A model generated the notes under the pieces. That model saw only the letters and a program-made list of their open reading frames with translations, was not told the origin of the DNA and did not search any database. Both the position numbers and the translations under genes were made by a program. A stretch of 40,660 nt of DNA from an uncultured Terriglobales bacterium (lineage in GTDB: Bacteria; Acidobacteriota; Terriglobia; Terriglobales; Acidobacteriaceae): contig CATPBJ010000083.1 in assembly GCA_955652395.1 (NCBI GenBank), positions 1 to 40,660 on the forward strand, given 5' to 3'. This document shows, piece by piece, positions 1 through 7,517 of the stretch (the first letter of the stretch is position 1; every line of letters starts with the position of its first letter).

Positions 1-174
1 AAATGGGAAGGGCACGAGTTCGCTCGGGCCGCTAAATCGCAGAACAAGTTGTCGTTCTTTGGCACCAGGGGTTGGCGGTTCGCGCCAGCTCAAGTTTTTC
101 CGAGCCCATGATCTCCTGCTCGTCCGGCTTGCCGGAAAAGGAATCACTATACTGGTCACTCGATTTCGACCAGC
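1..174. other. Left edge, no gene identified
   Basis: A plus-strand frame open from base 1 reaches a TGA at 109-111. Its 36 residues match nothing I recognise, so it may be the 3' end of an upstream gene or chance. Bases 112-174 lead directly into tsaE. I see no clear promoter or terminator here. Confidence 0.3.
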
Positions 175-666
175 ATGGCCACGCAAGAATTCATCACTCA
201 CTCCGCCGAGGAGACCATCGCGCTCGGCCGCACTCTGGGCGGTATGCTCGCTCCTCCCAAGCTGGTGCTTCTGCGCGGCGACCTGGGCGCCGGCAAGACC
301 ACGCTGGTTAAAGGCATCGCAGAAGCTTTTCAGGCGGCGTCGGCTGAGGACGTCACCAGTCCGACTTTCACTTTGGTCCACGAATACCGCGGGCCACAAG
401 CCAACCTTTATCACATCGATCTGTACCGAATCGATACCCCGCGCCAGCTGGAAACCCTGGGACTCGACGACCTTATCACCAACAACAGCATTCTCCTGAT
501 AGAGTGGGGAGAAAAGTTCGCACGCTTCGAGCGCGAGCGTGATGTAGAGATAGCGCTGGAGAGATTGGATGACAGACTCGGGCAACGATCTTCCGAACCA
601 GCATCGAACCAAGGTTCCGAAGACAGTGCTGAAAATGCCCGGCGCATCCGGATCACGACCACGTAG
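175..666 (+). CDS. tsaE: tRNA threonylcarbamoyladenosine biosynthesis ATPase TsaE
   Basis: TsaE is the P-loop ATPase that works with TsaB and TsaD to make the universal t6A37 modification of ANN-decoding tRNAs in the cytoplasm. The sequence shows the family Walker A GDLGAGKT at residues 35-42, the TSPTFTLVHEY segment around residues 61-71, the YHIDLYRI segment and the LIEWGEK motif at about 108-114. At 163 aa it is slightly longer than usual because of a low-complexity Ser/Glu-rich stretch before the terminal RRIRIT. The ATG at 175 gives the standard N-terminus. The following gene seems to start inside its 3' end. Identification is secure on motifs; the exact role of the tail is unknown. Confidence 0.95.
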   Translation: MATQEFITHSAEETIALGRTLGGMLAPPKLVLLRGDLGAGKTTLVKGIAEAFQAASAEDVTSPTFTLVHEYRGPQANLYHIDLYRIDTPRQLETLGLDDLITNNSILLIEWGEKFARFERERDVEIALERLDDRLGQRSSEPASNQGSEDSAENARRIRITTT

Positions 667-1489
667 GTTGAGCGCTCTGATTGCCAAATGTCACCGTTCG
701 CTGCGTGCCTTGGGCAGGGAACTTCCGGCCAACCGGTTTGCGCTTGTAATTATCCTCCCCTTGATCTTTATCTTTGCGATGTTGGTGACGAGCGCGCAAA
801 TCTGCCGCTCTCAGGACGCGGCACCACCTTCGGCCACGGACAAAGACCATGCAGAGCAGGACCGAGGACAGAAGCGAGCCGACTCTTCCACCCAGCCTTC
901 CGGTCAAGAACGAATGTTTGGCATCATGCCTGCGTACGGAATGGTCGAGGCGGGGAGGCAACCGCCTCCGCTAACCTCCGGCCAGAAATTTAAACTGGCG
1001 GTGCAGTATCTCAATCCCTACACTTTTGCGTTTGTAGCTGTCGAAGCCGGCGTGAACCAGGCGCGCAACCACCCCGAGGAATATGGCCAGGGTGCGGAGG
1101 GTTTTGGAAAACGGTATGGCGCCGGCGTTGCGGACGGCCTGACCGACGGCCTTTTTGTTACCGGCGTGTACCCGTCTCTCCTGCACCAGGATCCGCGTTA
1201 CTACCGGCAGGGTGATGGAGGCGTCTCCCGTCGCACGTGGTATGCGGCGAGCCGCATCCTGGTGACAAGGCAGGACTCGGGGCGAAAGGCGTTCAATTTC
1301 TCGGAAGTTTTGGGTAGTTTTTCATCATCGGCCTTGGCAATGACTTATTACCCCGAAAGCGAGAGAGACTTTTCGGATGTTGCCGAGCGTGCAGGCGTGC
1401 AGTTTGCCTTCGATGCAGGCTTCAATCTGTTGAAGGAATTTTATCCTGACATCGAGCGAAAGCTTTTCCGCAGGAAGCGCAAACCGTAG
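569..1489 (+). CDS. Membrane-anchored or secreted hypothetical protein
   Basis: I cannot name this protein. From the ATG at 569 it is 306 aa, with a basic N-terminus, one hydrophobic segment at about residues 57-75 (uncleaved anchor or long signal peptide), a polar low-complexity stretch at about 80-112, and then a compact domain rich in Gly, Tyr and Phe with the pattern LNPYTFAFVAVEAGVNQA followed by GVYPSLLHQDPRYYR. The tail is Lys/Arg rich. The domain resembles uncharacterised secreted proteins of Acidobacteria, which is an impression from memory only. The start is uncertain: ATG 569 has a good GGAG seven bases upstream but overlaps tsaE by 98 bp; ATG 635 would shorten the overlap and keep the hydrophobic segment. 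The short distance suggests cotranscription with tsaE. Confidence 0.7.
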   Translation: MTDSGNDLPNQHRTKVPKTVLKMPGASGSRPRRLSALIAKCHRSLRALGRELPANRFALVIILPLIFIFAMLVTSAQICRSQDAAPPSATDKDHAEQDRGQKRADSSTQPSGQERMFGIMPAYGMVEAGRQPPPLTSGQKFKLAVQYLNPYTFAFVAVEAGVNQARNHPEEYGQGAEGFGKRYGAGVADGLTDGLFVTGVYPSLLHQDPRYYRQGDGGVSRRTWYAASRILVTRQDSGRKAFNFSEVLGSFSSSALAMTYYPESERDFSDVAERAGVQFAFDAGFNLLKEFYPDIERKLFRRKRKP

Positions 1490-1504
1490 CGCTCGAACCA
1501 AAAC

Positions 1505-2275
1505 CTAGAAACCCATGATGTTGTAGCCGCAGTCCACGTAGATCACTTCTCCAGTGATGCCGGAACTTGCGTCCGAGGCCAGAAACACGCCGGTGGCGCC
1601 CACTTCGTGGACGTCCACATTGCGCTGCAAAGGCGCTCTCTCGGCGTGCGCCTTTAGCATATCGCTCAGACCGGAAATGCCGCGGGCCGCCAGAGTCTTG
1701 ATGGGCCCGGCAGAGATGGCATTGACCCGGATTTTCTTTTTCCCCAGATCATAAGCCAGATAGCGAACGCTGCACTCCAGTGCGGCCTTGGCTACGCCCA
1801 TGACGTTATAGCGAGGCACAACCCGCTCTGCGCCGTAATAAGTCATGGTGATGATGCTGCCTCCGTCCTCCATAAGAGGGGCGGCAGCCCGAGCCAGCGC
1901 AACCAGGGAATACACGCTGACGTCGTGGGCAATGCGGAATCCCTCGCGCGTGGTAGCAACGAATTCGCCCTTCAATTCCTCGGCTGGAGCGTAGGCCACG
2001 CTGTGCACCAGCACATGTAACTTACCGTAGCGCTCCTTGAGTTGGACGAACAGCCGGTCGATGGCCGCGTCATCCGATACATCGCACATGAAGCCTTCCG
2101 CTCCTGGCAGCGAAGCGATCAGGTCCTTGGCTTCCAGTTCCAGACGCTCGTTCTGATAGGTGATAACCAGCGTGGCGCCCGCCTGGTGCAGTCCCTGCGC
2201 AATCGACCAGGCGATCGAGCGCTTGTTGGCGACTCCGAAAACGACCGCAACTCGACCTTCAAGGCTGGATGACAT
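1505..2275 (-). CDS. fabI: Enoyl-[acyl-carrier-protein] reductase (NADH) FabI
   Basis: FabI performs the last reduction of each fatty-acid elongation cycle (trans-2-enoyl-ACP to acyl-ACP) in the cytoplasm. The 256-aa protein has the atypical SDR nucleotide loop GVANKRSIAWSIA near residues 14-26 and the FabI active-site triad Y146, Y156 and K163 (spacing Y-x6-K), at the same numbering as the E. coli enzyme. The C-terminal GEVIYVDCGYNIMGF is typical of the family. The ATG is preceded by AGGAG with a 6-base spacing on the minus strand. The gene converges on the preceding hypothetical with only 15 bp between stops. Upstream on the minus strand a possible extended -10 (TGTTATCCT) lies about 35 bases from the start. 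Length and motifs are entirely ordinary. Confidence 0.97.
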   Translation of the reverse strand: MSSSLEGRVAVVFGVANKRSIAWSIAQGLHQAGATLVITYQNERLELEAKDLIASLPGAEGFMCDVSDDAAIDRLFVQLKERYGKLHVLVHSVAYAPAEELKGEFVATTREGFRIAHDVSVYSLVALARAAAPLMEDGGSIITMTYYGAERVVPRYNVMGVAKAALECSVRYLAYDLGKKKIRVNAISAGPIKTLAARGISGLSDMLKAHAERAPLQRNVDVHEVGATGVFLASDASSGITGEVIYVDCGYNIMGF

Positions 2276-2339
2276 GTAAGTCTCCTGGGATTCTGGAACG
2301 GGAAAGGATAACAGCTTGGGGCGGAAGGGAAGAAGTCAG

Positions 2340-2459
2340 AAGTTCGATTTCAGATTGTAGATTTGCGCTTTCAGATTGTTGGCATGGCATCAGACCACCT
2401 TGGCAGATCTGAAGTCTAAGAACTAAGAACTAAGAACTGAAATCTGAAATCTGAAATTA
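2340..2459. repeat. Degenerate ATCTGAAAT-type intergenic inverted repeat
   Basis: ATTTCAGATT at 2347-2356 is matched by its reverse complement AATCTGAAAT at 2441-2450 and again at 2448-2457. Between 2416 and 2440 there is a tandem run of CTAAGAA units. The element ends on the TAA stop codon (2457-2459) of the MFS gene, so it provides that gene's last codon. Similar motif blocks recur at 6667-6728, 22369-22412 and 33490-33515. Confidence 0.7.
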
Positions 2460-3716
2460 CTCTCCCTCCAACGGCCCAACTTCGCCAACCAGCGTTGCCG
2501 CCGCCACGGGCCACATGGCCGTTACAAAGCCCACCGCGTACACCATGCCGATGATGGAGAAGCCTGCCACCAGATTCCATTGCGCGACCGCACCCACTAG
2601 AAATCCAAGAATGATCTGCAGCAAGGTCCCGGCGAAGTAGAACGTGTTCTGCACCCGCCCCATGAAGTGCTGCGGCACCTGTTCCATGATGCTGGTGTTC
2701 ATGGCGACACCGCTTACGCCCCGGCCTGAACCCATGACGGCATAAATCGCGACCGCGACCGCCAGCCAGGGCGAAAGCGGTGCCACGATCATTGAAATCG
2801 CCAGCAGGCCCATGGAAATTGCAATCGAACGGCGTGCGCCCACCGCGGCAATGAGCTGCGGCGCGTAAATCGCGCTGAGAAATGCGCCCGTGCCCCAACC
2901 CGCATTCAGCCACCCATAGCCGACGGCGCCGGCATGAAATACGTTGTCGCTCAGCGGCGCAGTCACCACCACACCGGTCATCATCGCGCCCAGAAAAAGT
3001 GCCCAGCTGACTCCCAGCGTGACTACGGAGCGGTGACCGCGAAGAAAATCGAGGCCTTCGCGCATCTCGCGTAAAAAGCGCGCGACCGCGGTTTCCGCTG
3101 CAACGATGTCTGCCCGCAGCTCCGCGGGTCGGGGCACGACGTGGCGTCCCTTGCGCACTCCGAGATAAAGCAGAAAAGACGCCAGGTAGGTAGAGAAATC
3201 AATGAGCAACACGCCGCCCAGCCCGATGCGGTTATAGACGAATCCGACGATCGACCCGGCGATCAGCCACCCGCCCTGGATTCCCGCCAGCAAGAAGGTG
3301 TTGGCGTGGACGAACTCTTCTCCGGGCGTCAATTCTTGAATAAGCGCAGTGATGGTTGGCCAGAACATCCAGAAGCCCGCCGCCACCAGCGTGTTCATCA
3401 GATAGAGTTGCCACACTTTTACTTTGCCGGCGAAGGCCAGGATCGCGACCACAAGAATAATGACTGCGCGGGCAGCGTCCAGCATCATCACCAGCCGGCG
3501 CCGGTCTTCGCGGTCGATGAGAACTCCAGTAAACGGCAGCATCAGCATGGCCGGCAGCGTCTGCAGCACCGCAAACGTTCCCAGCGCCACTTCTGAGTGA
3601 GTGGCCTGCAGGATGTACCAGGCAACGGCGGCGGAATTCATGCCACTGCCCAGCATCGAGATCATGTTGGCGCCGAAGACATACCTTAGCGCCCGTTTTT
3701 GCAGGATCGCACGCAT
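2457..3716 (-). CDS. Major facilitator superfamily exporter (EntS/MFS_3-like)
   Basis: This is a 419-aa polytopic inner-membrane protein with about 11-12 hydrophobic segments, the usual size for the MFS drug:H+ antiporter group. An MFS motif-A equivalent, GVLIDREDRRR, lies in the loop after the second helix at about residues 64-74. A central cytoplasmic loop around residues 195-225 is charged, as expected between the two six-helix halves. The sequence pattern (FGANMISMLGSGMNSAAVAWYIL at the first helix) fits the EntS/MFS_3 family, which exports siderophores, macrolides or other small molecules. The substrate cannot be told from sequence. It lies downstream of a glycosyltransferase and upstream of fabI, all on the minus strand but separated by repeat-filled gaps, so an operon is doubtful. 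No strong ribosome-binding site is visible. Confidence 0.85.
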   Translation of the reverse strand: MRAILQKRALRYVFGANMISMLGSGMNSAAVAWYILQATHSEVALGTFAVLQTLPAMLMLPFTGVLIDREDRRRLVMMLDAARAVIILVVAILAFAGKVKVWQLYLMNTLVAAGFWMFWPTITALIQELTPGEEFVHANTFLLAGIQGGWLIAGSIVGFVYNRIGLGGVLLIDFSTYLASFLLYLGVRKGRHVVPRPAELRADIVAAETAVARFLREMREGLDFLRGHRSVVTLGVSWALFLGAMMTGVVVTAPLSDNVFHAGAVGYGWLNAGWGTGAFLSAIYAPQLIAAVGARRSIAISMGLLAISMIVAPLSPWLAVAVAIYAVMGSGRGVSGVAMNTSIMEQVPQHFMGRVQNTFYFAGTLLQIILGFLVGAVAQWNLVAGFSIIGMVYAVGFVTAMWPVAAATLVGEVGPLEGE

Positions 3717-3790
3717 GCTTTCAATGTAAACGATTGAGAGAGACCCGCCAACGGAGCGGAGTTGGCGTGACGAGTTCGTTTTCCTTAGCG

Positions 3791-3862
3791 TTCTTTGCGG
3801 AATTCTTCGCGCTCTTTGCGGTTACAAGCTCTTGACCGCAAAGTTCGCAAAGGCGCAAAGAA
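3791..3862. repeat. CTTTGCGG nested inverted repeat
   Basis: An inner stem CTTTGCGGT (3814-3822) pairs perfectly with ACCGCAAAG (3835-3843) around a 12-base loop, and an outer stem TTCTTTGCG (3791-3799) pairs with CGCAAAGAA (3854-3862). The 16-mer GCGCTCTTTGCGGTTA at 3809-3824 recurs exactly at 40546-40561, which identifies a dispersed repeat family. No T-run follows either side, so it is not an obvious intrinsic terminator. Confidence 0.75.
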
Positions 3863-3867
3863 ACCCG

Positions 3868-5214
3868 CTAGGACCCGGTGCGAACCGGCCAATGAATCCG
3901 TACCCGGCTCGCTTCCCCAAATAAGTACACAGCAAGGAGAATGATCTCCGGCTCGATGGCGTGTTTGTAGCGGGGAAAGGGATTCACCAGGTAATAGGGC
4001 AGAGGATAGATCAGCAGAAAACAGGCCAGCAGAAACCCACCCAGCTTTCTATTTCGCAGCGTGAACCACAAACCCGCGAAGGCAAATGCGGCGGGGAGAA
4101 TGAACATGAGATGGCGGGCGATCATCAGGTCATATCCGGCGACGATGTCAGCCTGCGGAGGTCCGATCCAGAAATAGAGAACGCGGTTGAACGTAAAGCG
4201 GAGAAACTGCCCAGGATGTTCCCGAATAAATTCGCGGACCTGCTGCTGCTTTTCCTCCATGAATCGAATTTCGCCTAGCGCCTGAAATTTGCGCATGGCC
4301 TCGGGATCGTTGCCGGGATGCTCGCTGCGCGTCCACAGGCCGCTGGACTGGTCATTGTTGGCCATGTGCATCTCAAGCGGAAGATTGTCGCGAACAAAAA
4401 CAAACTCACCGAAGACGGCATAGTTGCGGACCAGCCAGGGGCTGACCACCAGCCCCGCCGCCAAAACGCATAAGCCCACTCCGACACCCTGCCGGGACGG
4501 CTGGGGCAAACGCCATAGCAGATAGAGCAGGCAAAATGGCAGAAGCGACAGGGCCGCAGTATTGGTCAACGCCAGCAAACCCCATGGAAGTCCGAATCCG
4601 ATCCACGCGCGCGGGCCCGGCGGCTCATTCGCCATGCGCAGGGTAAGCAGGAATGCCAAGCTTAACAGAAAGGCGCTGAGACTCATCTCCCAGACCACGC
4701 GCACCGGCCAATAGATGGCGTAAGGGAACAGCGCCCACGTCCAGGCGGTAGCCCGCGCCACCGCCACTCCGTAAATCTTCTCTCCAATCCGATAGAGCGT
4801 GAGGCAGGTCAACGCGGAAAAAATGCTATTGAAAGTAAGGATGACCCAAGCCGAAAGATTGCTGTAAATCCCAAACAGCTTGAAAACACCAGCCAGGATG
4901 TAGGGATAAACTGGGGGAGCCCAGGCGCTGGGTCCGGTAGGCAAATCCGTGGGAGAGCTGAAGCCTTGCCCCATTGCGATGGCACGCGCGATGCGTCCCA
5001 TTTCCCATCCGAATTGGAAGTGGTCCCGTCGCGGCGTAATGCGGTAGGTATGGCCGATGGTGATGACCGCCAGACGGAGCAGGAAGGCGATCAAGACGAT
5101 GAAAAGTATGGAGTGAGTCCACCCTTGCCGCGGGACGCTTTGAGCTGAATCCCCCGCCGCTTGAAATGAATTCTTCGCAACCGCGGGCGAGCCCGTCTCC
5201 TCGCGACCTTGCAT
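3868..5214 (-). CDS. GT-C family membrane glycosyltransferase (GT39/ArnT-like)
   Basis: This is a 448-aa multi-spanning membrane protein whose layout fits the GT-C fold: one N-terminal helix (about residues 34-54), a first periplasmic loop with acidic residues D64 and E71 in the segment RRDHFQFGWEMGRIARAI, then about nine further hydrophobic helices and a soluble stretch at about 285-335. Enzymes of this type use polyprenyl-phosphate sugars as donors and glycosylate proteins or lipids on the periplasmic side. The acceptor here is not predictable. The first 30 residues are polar and may not all be translated. Its start lies beside the hairpin-rich block at 5217-5390, and downstream the CTTTGCGG repeat separates it from the MFS gene. 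Family assignment rests on topology and the loop acidic residues, not on a strict signature. Confidence 0.7.
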   Translation of the reverse strand: MQGREETGSPAVAKNSFQAAGDSAQSVPRQGWTHSILFIVLIAFLLRLAVITIGHTYRITPRRDHFQFGWEMGRIARAIAMGQGFSSPTDLPTGPSAWAPPVYPYILAGVFKLFGIYSNLSAWVILTFNSIFSALTCLTLYRIGEKIYGVAVARATAWTWALFPYAIYWPVRVVWEMSLSAFLLSLAFLLTLRMANEPPGPRAWIGFGLPWGLLALTNTAALSLLPFCLLYLLWRLPQPSRQGVGVGLCVLAAGLVVSPWLVRNYAVFGEFVFVRDNLPLEMHMANNDQSSGLWTRSEHPGNDPEAMRKFQALGEIRFMEEKQQQVREFIREHPGQFLRFTFNRVLYFWIGPPQADIVAGYDLMIARHLMFILPAAFAFAGLWFTLRNRKLGGFLLACFLLIYPLPYYLVNPFPRYKHAIEPEIILLAVYLFGEASRVRIHWPVRTGS

Positions 5215-5216
5215 CA

Positions 5217-5405
5217 GCAGAGACTAGCACAGGGGTCTGGCACAGCCTGTGTCGGGCGGGTAGAGCCTGCCCTGAGCGCAGTCGAAGGGACCCGCCCCAT
5301 CGAGCGAAGCTCGACGGTTTGTCAGCTAGGCGGCTATCATTATCAGTCCCGCTGAGCGACGCTCAGCCTGGCCGGGTCTAAGACCCGGCCCCACACAGTC
5401 CTTGC
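5217..5405. repeat. Cluster of hairpins in intergenic region
   Basis: This stretch of the 292-bp gap holds several perfect hairpins in series: CACAG/CTGTG near 5240, TCGAGC/GCTCGA (5300-5305 with 5309-5314), GCTGAGCG/CGCTCAGC (5351-5358 with 5360-5367, one-base centre) and GGCCGGGTC/GACCCGGCC (5370-5378 with 5382-5390). The segment CCTGAGCGCAGTCGAAGG near 5270 resembles the left end and core of the MITE-like elements at 34674 and 38636. No gene is evident here. Confidence 0.65.
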
Positions 5406-5506
5406 CCACACAGTGCTGGCTTGCGTGCCGCAGCCTCAGTCTCTCCCCGCTTGCATAACCCCATGCTTCAGAGCTACGATGCGCCGTCGCAATTACGGGG
5501 TGACGT

Positions 5507-6646
5507 ATGAAGTATGGCCGCTGGCCCGTCCTGCTGGTTACCTTTCTGTTAATGGTTGCTCCTCTCTCCCGGACCCAAATCGAGAACATCGTCATTCCGG
5601 CGGGCACGCCGGAGGACCAGGCGCTGCAGGCCATCACCAAAGAGCCGGATGATCAAAAGAAGCTGGCCATGTACGAGGATTTCCTGAAGCAGTTCTCGTC
5701 CAATCCGGCCGCCGTGGCCTATGGCAACTGGCAGATTTCGCAGGCCTACCAGAGCACCCGGGACCTTCAGAAAGCGCTCGACTACGGAGACAAGGCGCTG
5801 GCCAGTGCGCCCCGCAGCCTGGATATTCTCGTGTCCCAGGCCAGCATCGCCCAGCAACTGAAAAACAACAGCAAGCTATTGGACTACGCGGTGCACGGAG
5901 GCGAAGTCTATAACTCGATCGGGAAAGCAGCCAAGCCGGAAGGCATGAGCGACCAGGATTTCGCTACCCGGACGCAAGAGCAGCGGGATGGCGCCAAGAA
6001 TTCATACGAGTTCCTGGAGGCTGCGGCCTTCAATGTGATCGTCGATGAAACCAACGCCAAAGCGCGCATGAACGACATTGATCGCTTTACCCCTGCATTC
6101 CCCAATTCGCACTTTGACGAACCCATCGCTTCGTACGCCATGATGTCGCTCTCCGAACTCAAGGACACGACTCGAGTGGTGGCGTATGGCGAAAAGGCTC
6201 TGGCCACAAATCCCAACAATTTGCCTGCTCTTTTACTGCTGGCTGGAACTTATGTTGAAGATCCCAAGCCCGGCAGCGTCGCTAGAGCTGCTGCCTATGC
6301 GCAGAGGGCGATCGCCGCGGCCAAGGCGGATGCTCCCGATGCGGACCGCTCGCACAAACTCTCGGGCGGAGTCGCGCACTCTACACTGGGCTACGCCTAC
6401 ATGAAACAGGAAAAAACCGCGGCAGCGATTCCGGAGTTGAAGTCCGCTACGGTGCTGCTCAAAGGGGTGGATGATCAGCAGTACGCAGTCGCGCTCTATC
6501 GACTGGGTTACGCCTACGCCAAGCTGAGCCGTGTTACTGAAGCGCGTGACGTATTGATGGAGGCGGCGAAAATTCCCGGGCCGGTTCAACCGCTCTCGCA
6601 AGATCTGTTGGGCAAGGTGAACGCAGCCCGCGCCAAAGCTAAGTAA
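5507..6646 (+). CDS. Secreted TPR-repeat protein
   Basis: This 379-aa protein begins with a signal peptide (MKYGRWPVLLVTFLLMVAPLS, then R), so it is probably periplasmic. The rest is all helical with tetratricopeptide-like units, clearest around YGNWQISQAYQSTRDLQKALDYGDKAL and again in the last 120 residues (LGYAYMKQEKTAAAIPELKSA, LYRLGYAYAKLSRVTEARDVL). TPR arrays act as protein-binding scaffolds; no catalytic motif is present and no partner can be named. The ATG follows GGGGTGACGT, a reasonable ribosome-binding site. It is flanked by repeat-rich gaps and appears monocistronic. Proteins of this build are common and uncharacterised in Acidobacteria, which is general knowledge rather than a match made here. 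Confidence 0.8.
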   Translation: MKYGRWPVLLVTFLLMVAPLSRTQIENIVIPAGTPEDQALQAITKEPDDQKKLAMYEDFLKQFSSNPAAVAYGNWQISQAYQSTRDLQKALDYGDKALASAPRSLDILVSQASIAQQLKNNSKLLDYAVHGGEVYNSIGKAAKPEGMSDQDFATRTQEQRDGAKNSYEFLEAAAFNVIVDETNAKARMNDIDRFTPAFPNSHFDEPIASYAMMSLSELKDTTRVVAYGEKALATNPNNLPALLLLAGTYVEDPKPGSVARAAAYAQRAIAAAKADAPDADRSHKLSGGVAHSTLGYAYMKQEKTAAAIPELKSATVLLKGVDDQQYAVALYRLGYAYAKLSRVTEARDVLMEAAKIPGPVQPLSQDLLGKVNAARAKAK

Positions 6647-6666
6647 CTGTCATCCGGCTGCCAAAA

Positions 6667-6728
6667 CAGAGAACTGAGAACCGCAAACTAAAAACTGAAA
6701 GCTCAAACCAGAAACCAGGAAACCAGAG
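6667..6728. repeat. AACTGA-type degenerate tandem repeat
   Basis: A run of about eight imperfect units of the form GAAACTGA/GAAACCAG fills the gap between the convergent TPR and Pro-rich genes. It belongs to the same loose family as the blocks at 2416-2459 and 22369-22412. No stable hairpin with a T-run is visible. Confidence 0.5.
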
Positions 6729-6735
6729 GTCTCGG

Positions 6736-7401
6736 TCAGTGCTTCACCAAATCATCCGACAGCAGCAGAGCCTTGGATGCGAGATTGTGCGCGCGCTGCA
6801 CGTCTCCTGCCTGTTCGGCAGCCTTGGCTTGTTCCATGTACTTGCGAATCTGACTTATGCTGTCCTGCTGGCTTGAGTTCATCGTGCGGGACGCGATCTG
6901 TTTCAGATTGGCGTCCGTCGCGGCCAGCAACTGGGTGGTGTTCTGGCGTTGGCTGGAGGCTTGCTCTGCGCTTACGCCTGGCGCGAGTTGGATCACTGGA
7001 TCGGTCGTGCCGCCGTTTCGTACTACTTTTTTCTCCGGGGTCCCAGTGGAGGTGCTGCCGGCACTCTTCCGGTGACGCCGTTTCCTCCTCGGCGCTTTAG
7101 TCTGGGATTCCGGCTTCTTCGGGGCAGCTTGGGGCTGCGGCTTCTCCGGTTCTTGAGCGGCGCCCGGTGCTGGCGGCGCCTGAGGCAGCGCCGATGGCTC
7201 GGATTGAGGTCCCGCGCCGGGTTGCGTCGTTTCCGCCGAGGGACTCGCGGGCGCGCTATTCTGCGGGGAGTTCGATGGCGCTGCAACCGGCGGCGGAGTC
7301 TCCTGGCTGAGTGGCGGAGGTGATGCCGGAAACGCGACCGCCGCGACGGCGGGAGTCGTCAACCCACACAATCCGAGAATGGCGGCCAGATAGACACTCA
7401 T
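6736..7401 (-). CDS. Secreted proline-rich protein with helical C-terminal domain
   Basis: I do not recognise a function. The 221-aa product has a signal peptide (about residues 1-21, ending AVAAVA), a long Pro/Ala/Ser-rich region at about 25-100, a basic patch KAPRRKRRHRKS near residues 102-113, and a C-terminal helical segment of about 75 residues (from QLLAATDANL to the end) that looks like one or two short helical hairpins. The disordered middle may span the periplasm or peptidoglycan. It lies downstream of the sensor kinase on the same strand with a 116-bp gap, so it may be an accessory of that two-component system or an independent gene. Confidence 0.6.
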   Translation of the reverse strand: MSVYLAAILGLCGLTTPAVAAVAFPASPPPLSQETPPPVAAPSNSPQNSAPASPSAETTQPGAGPQSEPSALPQAPPAPGAAQEPEKPQPQAAPKKPESQTKAPRRKRRHRKSAGSTSTGTPEKKVVRNGGTTDPVIQLAPGVSAEQASSQRQNTTQLLAATDANLKQIASRTMNSSQQDSISQIRKYMEQAKAAEQAGDVQRAHNLASKALLLSDDLVKH

Positions 7402-7517
7402 GTGAAATTCGATGCTACGAACCCACCGCCAGGCCTACACCGGAATTCTAGTTTCCGTCAAGTAATCCTGGGCATTCCGTGCCGGAAATTCATGCGACTT
7501 TCAGGGTCCGCCTTGCT

